A DNA stretch of 64,000 nt, taken from NCBI GenBank assembly GCA_023954715.1, contig JAGSHD010000016.1, forward strand, positions 1 through 64,000, given 5' to 3'. Made by a program: the position numbers and the translations under genes. Under the pieces are notes generated by a model. It had not been told where the DNA came from, did no database searches, and saw only the letters and a list, made by a program, of their open reading frames with translations. Positions 8,836 to 17,599 of the stretch are shown piece by piece (within the stretch, counting starts at the first letter, position 1; each line of letters starts with the position of its first letter). This DNA comes from Candidatus Cloacimonadota bacterium. Lineage in GTDB: Bacteria; Muiribacteriota; UBA6191.

Positions 8836-11424
8836 ATGTTTTTTTGTTTTATATTAGCATTCTTTTTAGGGTTTAATAGCTGTTTGAATGCAGCAGAAGT
8901 GCCTAGAACGTTTCATTATCAAGGACGATTTTTAGATAGAGATACCAATCGGCCCGTTGAAGGGGTTGTTAATAAGCAAATTCGTTTTAATATTCGTCGA
9001 GTGAATGCTGACCAGACTTTGGGATCGATTATTCGAGGTGTTACAAAACAAGTTTCTGTAATTGACGGGGTTTTTTCTTCCGATTTAGACTTTTCTGATC
9101 TACCTTTTGATGAACCCTATGCTGTTCAAGTAATTGTTCAAGGATCTGGTGGGGGAGATGTGGGTACACAAAAACTACGCACAGTACCATACTCTTTCAC
9201 TTCAAGAGATACTTTACAATTAGGTGGCATAACTTCAGCTGGTTATGCAAAAAAATCTCATTCTCACGAAACTTCAGGGACAAAAAGCTTTACAATCGAT
9301 GGTAGTGGAGCAAGTCTTGGAGTAAATGATACTCAGTTTGAAGTGATTAGTGGGGCAACAAATGCTCAGGGTAGTTCCGTTTTTCGAGTAAATGCTTCTG
9401 GTGACCTAGATCAAGTAGGATCTGTTAAAGTAAAAAATAACATTGAGATTGCAGGCAGACTTGTAGTTCGTAACGAACTTGGAGTAGAGGTCATCGTTGG
9501 TGAGAGTAGTTCGGGTAATCTAAAAATTGCCGGTAACTTAGATGTAGCACAAAATTCAATCGTTGGGAGTTTGATTGTTTCTAATGCTGCAACATTACAA
9601 CAAGTTAATATAATGGGAGATTTGACCTTTGGGCCAGATGCAAGGATTAACTTTCCGGCAGATGGGGGACGAAGCATTATTGGAGAGTCCCATGCTCTAG
9701 AGCACCATAAAAGTTCACAGTTATTGACTGATCTTCAGGCCTTAGTTTCTAATGGAGCTGCTTTATCTTCAACAAACTTTCATACACATAGTTTTGTTGC
9801 TTCTAGCATTAGTTCAGATACGATCGCTGATAATGCTGTTTTATCTAAACATATTACCGACGGGACAATAGTAAATGCTGATATTTCCGATACCGCAGCA
9901 ATCGTAGATTCGAAACTCGCTCAAATAGTAAGTCCAAGTAAAGTAACAACTTCTGCTTTGTGTGATGCTAACGGAGTTTGTCCAGTACCATTTAAAGGTC
10001 AAAGTAATATTTTTGGAGCAGGTTACGTAAATGATTCTGCTAAAGGGCGAGTAGACACGATTAACTACTTTGATGCAATGAAATCAAAACAAATGACGGT
10101 TATTGCTACTAATTCACTAACTAAAGGTTTTATCAGTTTTACTGACTTTGGACAAACTTTCAAATGGGAAGTAGATGGTGATGGGACTTTAATGTATAAG
10201 CACTTAATAGGTAGTGGATTATATGATACCAGGATAAAAATTGCGCCTTCTGGGACAGATACAAAGATTTCTTTAAAGAATGTAGTTTTTGAAGGAAATG
10301 CTCAAATGATAACAGGAGCTATTATTACAGATGGCAGTATCACAACAAATGATTTAGCTGCAAACTCTATAACTAGCGCAAAAATTGCTAATGGAGCAAT
10401 ATCTACAGCCAAAATTGAAGCTGCGGCTATAACCTTGGCAAAAGTTGCAGCAGATGCCATCGATAGTAGTAAGATTAAGGATGGATCGATTGATTCAACA
10501 GATATTCTTGCCGGAGCAGTAACAACAGCTAAAATTCAAGACGCTTCAATAACAGCATCATTAATAGCCACAAATGCTATTGATACAAGCAATATAAAAG
10601 ATGGGGCGATAACAGCAACTAAGATTTCTAACTCTAGTATAACTTCAGCACAAATTGCTACCAATACTATACAAACAGATGATATTGGTGATCTTCAGGT
10701 AACGGCTGCAAAGATTAAAGATGGCGAGATTAAAACAAGCCATTTAGTTAGTTCGGTTGTAAAAAGTCGAACCGAAGCGATGAGTATTTCAATCAATGAT
10801 TCAACAACATCCCCCAATTTAACTTTAAGTCGTGCCAATGCTGGTACTTTTTTAAAGATGGTAGATCAAACTACAAATACAGCTTCAACTCCTGCTCTAT
10901 TATTTGAGGATAACGGAGCGACTCCAGCTTTGAAAAAGTCTGTGAGCTTAAATTTAGATGGAAGTATCTCATTAAAATCAGACAGTTATTTAACCCCAGT
11001 AACTTTAACTCCAAACTTATTTGCTGTGATGTTTGGTAAGGCAAAAAGTATTGGAGATACATGTCCATTTGGAAATGGCTACAGTTTAGTAGCACCAGGG
11101 TCGACTAAAAATGTCGGAGGTGGATTTTGTGCAAAAAAATACGATGGTGGTAACGTAAAGGATTACAAAGGAGCTATGGTTCAATGTAGTGGAGAAGGTG
11201 CAAAAATTTGTAGCACCAATGAGATGTTAAAGGCCTGTGCTGCCAATGTATATAATACGGATGTAACAGATTATATGACTTCAGATTTAGTAGAAAATGG
11301 AGGATTACGTTATGGTACAATTCAACTTGTTGGTTCATCCACTTGTGCAGCTTCAACCAACTTTACTCTAGCAAATGCCCTTGTCGGGACAAATAACGAA
11401 TTCTTTTGTTGTATAAATCCTTAA
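8836..11424 (+). CDS. Giant repeat-containing surface protein, paralog 1
   Basis: 862 residues with a signal peptide (cleavage near NAAEV) and a good ribosome site GGGAGA. N-terminal module (about 25-130): FHYQGRFLDRDT, then VIDGVFSSDL and TVPYSF, a layout I recognise from large bacterial surface or tail-fibre-like proteins. The middle (about 495-640) is a run of short repeats of about 13 residues with the pattern T-x-x-I-x-x-x-A-I-x-x-x-K-I-x-D-G, suggestive of a beta-helix or trimeric fibre. The last 110 residues hold about eight cysteines and end in FFCCINP. The next gene is a full-length paralog with the same order of modules (GESHALEHH, FGAGY...FDAMKSK). A fibrous adhesin or surface appendage is inferred. 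No enzymatic motif is seen. Confidence 0.65.
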   Translation: MFFCFILAFFLGFNSCLNAAEVPRTFHYQGRFLDRDTNRPVEGVVNKQIRFNIRRVNADQTLGSIIRGVTKQVSVIDGVFSSDLDFSDLPFDEPYAVQVIVQGSGGGDVGTQKLRTVPYSFTSRDTLQLGGITSAGYAKKSHSHETSGTKSFTIDGSGASLGVNDTQFEVISGATNAQGSSVFRVNASGDLDQVGSVKVKNNIEIAGRLVVRNELGVEVIVGESSSGNLKIAGNLDVAQNSIVGSLIVSNAATLQQVNIMGDLTFGPDARINFPADGGRSIIGESHALEHHKSSQLLTDLQALVSNGAALSSTNFHTHSFVASSISSDTIADNAVLSKHITDGTIVNADISDTAAIVDSKLAQIVSPSKVTTSALCDANGVCPVPFKGQSNIFGAGYVNDSAKGRVDTINYFDAMKSKQMTVIATNSLTKGFISFTDFGQTFKWEVDGDGTLMYKHLIGSGLYDTRIKIAPSGTDTKISLKNVVFEGNAQMITGAIITDGSITTNDLAANSITSAKIANGAISTAKIEAAAITLAKVAADAIDSSKIKDGSIDSTDILAGAVTTAKIQDASITASLIATNAIDTSNIKDGAITATKISNSSITSAQIATNTIQTDDIGDLQVTAAKIKDGEIKTSHLVSSVVKSRTEAMSISINDSTTSPNLTLSRANAGTFLKMVDQTTNTASTPALLFEDNGATPALKKSVSLNLDGSISLKSDSYLTPVTLTPNLFAVMFGKAKSIGDTCPFGNGYSLVAPGSTKNVGGGFCAKKYDGGNVKDYKGAMVQCSGEGAKICSTNEMLKACAANVYNTDVTDYMTSDLVENGGLRYGTIQLVGSSTCAASTNFTLANALVGTNNEFFCCINP
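10318..10746 (+). repeat. In-frame tandem short repeats in surface protein
   Basis: About eleven consecutive units of 11-14 codons in paralog 1, each with the consensus I-x-x-x-x-I-A/K-D/N-G/A-A/S-I, for example SITSAKIANGAIS and TTAKIQDASIT. DNA identity between units is modest, so the repeat is old and maintained at protein level. The matching region in paralog 2 (about 12990-13470) is degenerate and broken by unique insertions. Confidence 0.7.
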
Positions 11425-11425
11425 T

Positions 11426-14140
11426 ATGAAAAACTTATATTTTTACATAGTAGTACTTTTTGTTAGTGTAGCAATATTTGTTGCAGATGTTCCTGAGGTA
11501 ATGATTTATCAAGGTGTATTGATTGATAATGCAAATAATAAACCTGTACAGGGCTTTGAAATACAAAACTTCAAAGTTGTTTTTAGAAAAAGTAGTGATT
11601 TAAATGCTACAGTTATTTTGCAACAAGAAATAAAAAATGTATTGGTAGAAAATGGAGTCTTTACTTTACATATTCCAGTACCTATTTCCACAAGTACTAC
11701 AACTCTCTTTGACGAACCATATACTGTAGATGTCTTGATAGCTAACGAGTCGAGCGGAGGTAAGTTAGGTACAGATGTTCTAAAAGTAGTACCTTATACT
11801 TTCTACTCACACAATTCATTAAAGCTAGGCGGTATTGCAGCAAGTGATTACGCTACAAGTTCTCATGTACACTCTACTCCAAACACCCATACTTTTCGTA
11901 TTGATGGTAGTGGGCAAATAGGTTCTCAAAGTGATCAATTTGTTATAAAAAATACTATTAGTGGAGCGTCGGTTGATGTTTTTACAGTAAACGAAGATGG
12001 ACTGCTAACATCTCAAGGAAGCATTAAATCCTCTTCAAATGTCTTGGCAGATGGAGGGATTTCTCTAGTTAAAGATATTAACGTTGTTGACGCAAACAAT
12101 ACAGTATTAAATTTAACATCAGGCGGCGATATTTTAGGAGTGAATGACACAAGAAAAGGTAGTGTGTCTGTTCAAGGGACAATGACAGTTAGTGGACAAT
12201 TGGCAAGAAGAACAAATTCTATAGATCAAGCAATTCCATCAACTCAAACATTTAATGGCCCTGTATCTATGAATGGACCACTTATCTTCAATACAACGAC
12301 CGGCTCTGAGAGTAAAATTGTTTTTTCGGGATCATCAAATGTTGTTGGAGAGTCCCACACATTAGAAAATCATGATACTTTAGCTGATACTTCGGTACTG
12401 CAAACAAAGTTAACCTCATTAATCAATAACCCAACTTTTGATGCCAATGTGTATCACACTCATGAGTTGCAAGCTGGTTATGTAACAGACTTTATTGATA
12501 ATACCATTAATACTAGTGAAATTTCAGATGGTAGTTTAGTTAATAATGACTTTCTTGGTGCAAATCCAGCAAATTTTGCGGTTTCCGATCTAATTGTAGA
12601 TACAAAATTAGCAACAATTTCTACTCCAGGTAAGATTGCAACAAGTGCTTTTCCAGCTGAGTTGATTCAAAAAGCCAAAAGTAATATTTTTGGAAGTAGC
12701 GAAGGGTTTATTAACAATACTCTGATTCAATTTGATGCAACTCAAAGTAAGACATCTCATTTGGTGTCTACAGCACCTGCGTCTGACTTACCTATATTTC
12801 CAATTTTAGATGTAGGTCAAAGGACAAATTCATTTTCATTAAAATTAAACTCTAAAGGTTTTATGTACTACTCTCATGCAGGGTCGTCTAATCAAACTGG
12901 ATTTGAAATTCAGTCTGATAGTAGTAAAACATATATTAGAGGATCAAAACTAGTTTTTGATACAACATTAGATACTAGTATATTTACGGGATCTGTTATT
13001 GAGGACGGTACAATAACAACTTCAGATTTACTAACTTATGATGGCTCTAATATCTCTAGTTCACAACAAAAAGCCAAGTTTGTTGATTTGACCGTAAAAG
13101 GTGAGGATATTGCAGACTTAGCCATCACTACGGCTTTGTTTTTTGATGATATTGATTCATCTAAAATTCAGTCTAATGCTGTCACTACAGCAGATTTAAG
13201 AGATAAATCGGGACAGCTCGTTGGTTTGGCTACGGCAAATTTTGCTAATAAATCAATCACAAATGCTAAAATTACAACGACTCCTTCAGAGCAAATGACG
13301 ACGACTCAGTTTAAAAATTTAACAGTAACTGCGCTTGATTTATCAAGCGATGCAATTACATCGGGTAAAATTTCAAATGGGGCTATTCAAACAAGTGATT
13401 TGGCTTCAGCTTCTGTTACCTCTGGTAAAATAAAGTTAGCTGATCTAACTAATGCAAAACTATCTACTGATGTAATTCGATACCGAACAGCGGCAATGAC
13501 TATATCTACTACAAATAGTGATGTAATGACTTTATATTGGGGTTCTTTGCACAATGCAAATATTCCATCTTACAGATTTATTTATATTAATAAACCTGTT
13601 TTTACGGCTGCTAGTGATGGTAGTGCTGCCATAGAACTAGAAAGTTTAGGCAAAAGAGTCTTTAGTATCAATAACAATGGCTCCATCTCATTATCCTATA
13701 ATTCAGCTGGTGCTGTTTATCCTGTCACATTGACGGTTGATTATGCAGCTGGTCTTGTAGGAGCGTCTACTTCTCTTGGATATTGTGGCTATAATCACGC
13801 AGATTTGGTTCCTTTAAATTCAGCCACTGGTAAAACATTTGACTGTATTTCAAGAGCTAATAATCATATAAATCTTCCGGACATGAGTTATATTAATGCT
13901 TCTCAAACATGTCGACAAAATGGATTTGCAGTTTGTAATATGGGTCAGCTTCAAAGAGCATGTGCTTTAGACAAATTGACCCTCAATGAGGTTTACATGT
14001 CCAGCGATTTGGTCAGCAACACTAATGCAGCAACGTTTACTCAAACTACCGCTGGAGCGGGATGTGGCACCGCAAACTTTACTATTGGTAGTGTAACATC
14101 TACAACTGCTTCCAACTTTATGTGCTGTACAGAAGAGTAA
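11426..14140 (+). CDS. Giant repeat-containing surface protein, paralog 2
   Basis: 904 residues starting one base after the stop of paralog 1, with no ribosome site of its own, so translation is probably coupled. Signal peptide about 1-20. It shares with paralog 1 the N-terminal YQG module (VMIYQGVLIDNANNKPVQGF), KVVPYTFYSHN, a GESHTLENH motif, the SNIFGSSEGF...FDATQSK segment, YRTAAMTIST ahead of the head, and a cysteine-rich end with CNMGQLQRACALD and a terminal CCTEE. The repeat stalk is more degenerate. The conserved Met-Ser-Ser-Asp-Leu-Val segment in both C-terminal domains (MTSDLV / MSSDLV) marks a shared head domain. Tandem duplication with divergence of the stalk suggests two components of one fibre, or antigenic diversification. 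Confidence 0.65.
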   Translation: MKNLYFYIVVLFVSVAIFVADVPEVMIYQGVLIDNANNKPVQGFEIQNFKVVFRKSSDLNATVILQQEIKNVLVENGVFTLHIPVPISTSTTTLFDEPYTVDVLIANESSGGKLGTDVLKVVPYTFYSHNSLKLGGIAASDYATSSHVHSTPNTHTFRIDGSGQIGSQSDQFVIKNTISGASVDVFTVNEDGLLTSQGSIKSSSNVLADGGISLVKDINVVDANNTVLNLTSGGDILGVNDTRKGSVSVQGTMTVSGQLARRTNSIDQAIPSTQTFNGPVSMNGPLIFNTTTGSESKIVFSGSSNVVGESHTLENHDTLADTSVLQTKLTSLINNPTFDANVYHTHELQAGYVTDFIDNTINTSEISDGSLVNNDFLGANPANFAVSDLIVDTKLATISTPGKIATSAFPAELIQKAKSNIFGSSEGFINNTLIQFDATQSKTSHLVSTAPASDLPIFPILDVGQRTNSFSLKLNSKGFMYYSHAGSSNQTGFEIQSDSSKTYIRGSKLVFDTTLDTSIFTGSVIEDGTITTSDLLTYDGSNISSSQQKAKFVDLTVKGEDIADLAITTALFFDDIDSSKIQSNAVTTADLRDKSGQLVGLATANFANKSITNAKITTTPSEQMTTTQFKNLTVTALDLSSDAITSGKISNGAIQTSDLASASVTSGKIKLADLTNAKLSTDVIRYRTAAMTISTTNSDVMTLYWGSLHNANIPSYRFIYINKPVFTAASDGSAAIELESLGKRVFSINNNGSISLSYNSAGAVYPVTLTVDYAAGLVGASTSLGYCGYNHADLVPLNSATGKTFDCISRANNHINLPDMSYINASQTCRQNGFAVCNMGQLQRACALDKLTLNEVYMSSDLVSNTNAATFTQTTAGAGCGTANFTIGSVTSTTASNFMCCTEE

Positions 14141-14287
14141 ACTTAAAAGCAATTTATTATTTACTAACAATCTTATAAGCTTTCCATTGAAATTCTACAA
14201 TTCTCTTTGTATCATCTACAATACATCTAATAACAAAAGTAAAATCTTTGTTCAATTCAAATTTATCTAAAATTTTAAGAGGATTTC

Positions 14288-17242
14288 ATGAAGGCAATTG
14301 TATATATATTCGCGTGTTTTTTAATACTTACCCAAAGCTTTGCACAAGTCGTTAATTTTACCGGAAACACCCAAAGTTATCTGGAACCCTGTGGCTGTGT
14401 AGACGGAATGCTCGGAGGAATTGCTAGAAGAGCAACTCTTTTAAAAGAAATTCCAAAAGGTGTATTAGTTGATAGTGGAAACTTTACTGATATCGAAAAC
14501 GATTTAGACCTACTAAGAAACGATTATTACGTTAGAGCATACAATATAAACGCTTATGACTTAGTAGCTATAGGTGATAAAGAAGTAGAGCAATCAGCTA
14601 AATATTTAAAATCACTAAAGGTTTTTCCTAAACTTTTGTCTACTAATGTTGAATTCAAAGATCATTCGATGCGATTTAATCCATCTAATGTTTTTGCAAA
14701 AAAAACGTTTATATCATTAATTAGTAAAACAGAGAAAACCCACAGCGACTTTGTAGTGAAAGATCCAGTAAAAATAGCTAAGACTTTTAAAAATGTTAAA
14801 AACTTAGTTTTATTATCTTCTTTAAATCAAAAGGATTTAAAGGCAGTTGTTTCAGAGTTGAAGTCTAACCTTGTTTTAGTTGTTGCCAACCATAGTAGTG
14901 GGGACTTTGAATGGATAGAAGGTGTTCCGGTTGTTCATCCAGGTGAAAAAGGTAAATTAGTAAAATCCTTCAATACAGCAACATCAGCATTAAATACTCA
15001 TGAAGTGAAAGAGTCTTTAAAAGAAGAAAAGCAAAACAAAGAACTGATTGATACATTTTTTATAGAAGTATCTAAGAATAGTAAATTACAGAGTGTTGTA
15101 AAACGACACTTTGAAGACAAAGAACTTGAAAAACAAGTTTTGGCAAATAAAAATAAATTTGTAGGTTCAGATAATTGTAAGAGCTGTCATAGTAACGAAT
15201 ACGATCAATGGAAAACTACGAAACATGCCAAAGCAATGGATATTTTATTCAAAAAGAAAAGGGATTTTGTACCAGATTGTGTGAGTTGTCACACTACAGG
15301 ATTTTCTTATGACTCAGGTTATTCAATTGCTAAAAGAGAAAAGTGGAACCAAGCAGTAGGGTGTGAGTCTTGTCATGGGCCAGGACTGAATCACTTTCAA
15401 AATCCGACCAAAGCTAATATCCGACTTAAGGTTGAAAAACAAGATTGTATGAGCTGCCATGATGCAGAAAACTCTCCTAACTTTGATTATAAAAGCTATC
15501 ATAGTTTAGTAGATCATAAAATATCTGTTAAAGAAGAGCCTATTGAAAAAGTAATCAAAAAATCTAAAAAAGTTGATTTAGACCTATATGTAATGAGTCA
15601 ATGTCCATTTGGTATTAAAGCAGAAAATAAAATTTTCCCACTTGTTAAAAAGTACAAAGATTTTTTAAATTTAAATCTTCGTTTTATTGCAACGGATGTA
15701 CAAGGAAAATTAAATCCGGACAAAGCAGCGGAAAAGAAGAAAGTCGATGTACCTAAGAAAGAAGAGCCTAAATCTGGTGAGCCAGGCTGTAAAGCCGACT
15801 TCGATCTAGATCCTAATGCAAAATTTCAATCCCTTCATGGTAAGAGTGAAGTTGATGAGAACATCATTCAAATATTAGTTGGAGAATTCTACCCTGATCA
15901 ACAATTAGACTTTATTTTAGAGAGAAATAAAAGTATCTATAAGGACTGGAAGCTCGTCGCTAAAAAGTTTGGAATGGATGTTGAAAAGATATCCAAAGCC
16001 TTTACTGATGGTACAGGGGATAAATTATTTAGAGAAAATATTAAATTTGGAAATGATTTAGATATTTCAGCATCGCCAACAATTAAAATAAATGGAATGT
16101 CATTTACTAAACCTTTTCACGAAATACCATTAACTTACGAAATTTGCTCTAGTTTAGAAAACCCGACAAAGGATTGTTTAGAAGCTCCTGTATGCTCGTC
16201 AGACAGTCATTGTGTAGCTCCAGGTAAAAATGGCTTTTGTGTTAATCCAGGTAAAAAAGAGTCTTACTGTGAGTTCAAAGAGCCAATCGATGTAAGTATG
16301 ACTATCATAAGAGATGATTCATGCGAATTGTGTGCTACAGGTGCTATGCTAAAGCAAATGCATACAATTTTTCCTAAATTAACGGTTAAGTCGGTTGATA
16401 AAAAAGAACCAGGCATGCAAGATCTTGTAAAAAAACTAGGTATAGACAGATATCCAGTATTTATGTTTTCTGATGATAAGTTTTTAAAGTCTCCTAAAGT
16501 TAAGTTTATTCAGCGTTTGTTAGCCTTCAAAGAAGGGACTTACTTTTTAAATCCTTTGGTAATGGAGATTGCATCTTTGGATCGGCCAAAAAAGGTTGGC
16601 AGTTTAAAGCTATACATGGAGGCATTTTCTCAAGGTTCAAATTTACAAATGGATTTAATTAAAATGGTAAACTCTTTAGAAAAACAAAATAACATTAAGA
16701 TTGATTATCAATTTGTTCCTAAAGTAGCTCAATCTAAGGATCGCTCTCCAATTAAGGGAGTGATGGACCGGAGATTTGAGGTTGAAGTAACAAATCCTAA
16801 TGGTAGTAAGTTTCCATTAATGATTGAGTCTAGAGAAGGGCGAAAAGAGATTGTTGAGGATGTTACACAACTTTGTATCCAAAATAAGCTGAGTACCGCA
16901 AAATATAGAGATTATTTGACTAGCTTTTCAAGTCAGATGTTTGGGTTTTACTCTAAGATTAAAAATAAGCAACAATTGAGGATTGAGATGGCGAAGTTTG
17001 ATCCTTCTGACTACAGAAATAAAGCATTTAAAGATGCTAAAATTACACGCGATGAACAAGTTTCAATATCTCAGTGTGTAGGGTCTAAAGAAGGGCCTCA
17101 ATATTTAGTGGGCTCATTGATTGATGGAATGGGAGCAAAAATTGTAGCTTCCCCATCACTATTAATTAATGATACGATATTACTTAGACACGTAAATAAA
17201 AAAGTGATTGAAGTATTACCAAAACTACTACTTGATAAGTAG
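14288..17242 (+). CDS. Tetraheme cytochrome c554-like / thioredoxin-fold fusion
   Basis: 984 residues, exported (signal about 1-19, cleavage near SFAQV), behind AAGAGG. Domains in order: (1) about 20-250, a region with LEPCGC and GGIARRATLL, as in the UshA-like metallophosphatase domains that precede multiheme cytochromes, but with few recognisable metal ligands; (2) about 290-400, four CxxCH heme sites at Cys297, Cys331, Cys359 and Cys387, of the cytochrome c554 type; (3) about 430-640, a DsbA/thioredoxin-like domain with SQCPFG (Cys439) and ASPTIKING as the cis-Pro strand; (4) a short EGF-like cysteine knot; (5) a thioredoxin-like domain with CELC at 679-682 and a YPVFMF strand; (6) about 770-984, a second DsbA-like copy lacking its CxxC (SQGS in its place) but keeping ASPSLLIN. 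It is likely a periplasmic electron-transfer protein joining heme and dithiol chemistry. Confidence 0.75.
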   Translation: MKAIVYIFACFLILTQSFAQVVNFTGNTQSYLEPCGCVDGMLGGIARRATLLKEIPKGVLVDSGNFTDIENDLDLLRNDYYVRAYNINAYDLVAIGDKEVEQSAKYLKSLKVFPKLLSTNVEFKDHSMRFNPSNVFAKKTFISLISKTEKTHSDFVVKDPVKIAKTFKNVKNLVLLSSLNQKDLKAVVSELKSNLVLVVANHSSGDFEWIEGVPVVHPGEKGKLVKSFNTATSALNTHEVKESLKEEKQNKELIDTFFIEVSKNSKLQSVVKRHFEDKELEKQVLANKNKFVGSDNCKSCHSNEYDQWKTTKHAKAMDILFKKKRDFVPDCVSCHTTGFSYDSGYSIAKREKWNQAVGCESCHGPGLNHFQNPTKANIRLKVEKQDCMSCHDAENSPNFDYKSYHSLVDHKISVKEEPIEKVIKKSKKVDLDLYVMSQCPFGIKAENKIFPLVKKYKDFLNLNLRFIATDVQGKLNPDKAAEKKKVDVPKKEEPKSGEPGCKADFDLDPNAKFQSLHGKSEVDENIIQILVGEFYPDQQLDFILERNKSIYKDWKLVAKKFGMDVEKISKAFTDGTGDKLFRENIKFGNDLDISASPTIKINGMSFTKPFHEIPLTYEICSSLENPTKDCLEAPVCSSDSHCVAPGKNGFCVNPGKKESYCEFKEPIDVSMTIIRDDSCELCATGAMLKQMHTIFPKLTVKSVDKKEPGMQDLVKKLGIDRYPVFMFSDDKFLKSPKVKFIQRLLAFKEGTYFLNPLVMEIASLDRPKKVGSLKLYMEAFSQGSNLQMDLIKMVNSLEKQNNIKIDYQFVPKVAQSKDRSPIKGVMDRRFEVEVTNPNGSKFPLMIESREGRKEIVEDVTQLCIQNKLSTAKYRDYLTSFSSQMFGFYSKIKNKQQLRIEMAKFDPSDYRNKAFKDAKITRDEQVSISQCVGSKEGPQYLVGSLIDGMGAKIVASPSLLINDTILLRHVNKKVIEVLPKLLLDK

Positions 17243-17283
17243 ATTGTTGGTGACATAAATAACGATTTTTTTACTTAGCAATA

Positions 17284-17319
17284 TAAAAAAAACCCTAGTA
17301 ATTAATACTAGGGTTTTTA
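17284..17319. terminator. Strong bidirectional rho-independent terminator
   Basis: CCCTAGTA (17293-17300) pairs perfectly with TACTAGGG (17306-17313) around a 5-nt loop, flanked by a run of A on the left and TTTTT on the right, so it can terminate transcription on either strand. It ends the cytochrome gene 50 bp after its stop. Confidence 0.9.
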
Positions 17320-17348
17320 ACGCAACTAAACCTGAAACAGTTTTGAAA

Positions 17349-17480
17349 TTACCTTGTAGTGGAGCAGTATTAGCTTTTAAAATGGTTTATCTGCCTCTAC
17401 TAACGTTTGGCTTTATAGGCTTACAGTTTTTGATTTGATAAAGTGTTTTAAAACTTTTACGTGTCCGAGCCACAAGGTAA
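17349..17480 (+). ncRNA. Candidate structured RNA or leader element
   Basis: In the gap between the cytochrome terminator and the FIST cyclase, TTACCTTG (17349-17356) pairs with CAAGGTAA (17473-17480) and encloses about 115 nt. Immediately inside, an 11-bp hairpin pairs 17357-17367 (TAGTGGAGCAG) with 17391-17402, with one bulge and one wobble. GGCT (17409-17412) can pair with AGCC (17468-17471), and an AT-rich palindrome lies at 17441-17457. A closed multi-branch fold of this size resembles a cis-regulatory RNA or small RNA. I could not match it to a known riboswitch class. No U-run follows directly, which favours a leader of the gene at 17600. Confidence 0.4.
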
Positions 17481-17599
17481 CTTAAAAACGAAATATCTGA
17501 AATTTAAAAGATATTTTATTTGAATCTATATAACCTATCGGTGTCTTTCGTCGAAAACTTTACAACTTTCGCCACATTTTTGCCAAAAGTGAGAAAAAC

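Noticed and set aside
10318..10746. Collagen-like Gly-X-Y repeats
   Set aside because: The repeat unit is hydrophobic/acidic with Ile and Lys at fixed places and lacks Gly every third residue.
17349..17480. Known riboswitches (c-di-GMP, SAM, TPP, cobalamin, glycine, fluoride) or 6S RNA
   Set aside because: None of the conserved core strings of those classes that I know are present, and the branching differs from the long bubble of 6S RNA; left as unassigned.
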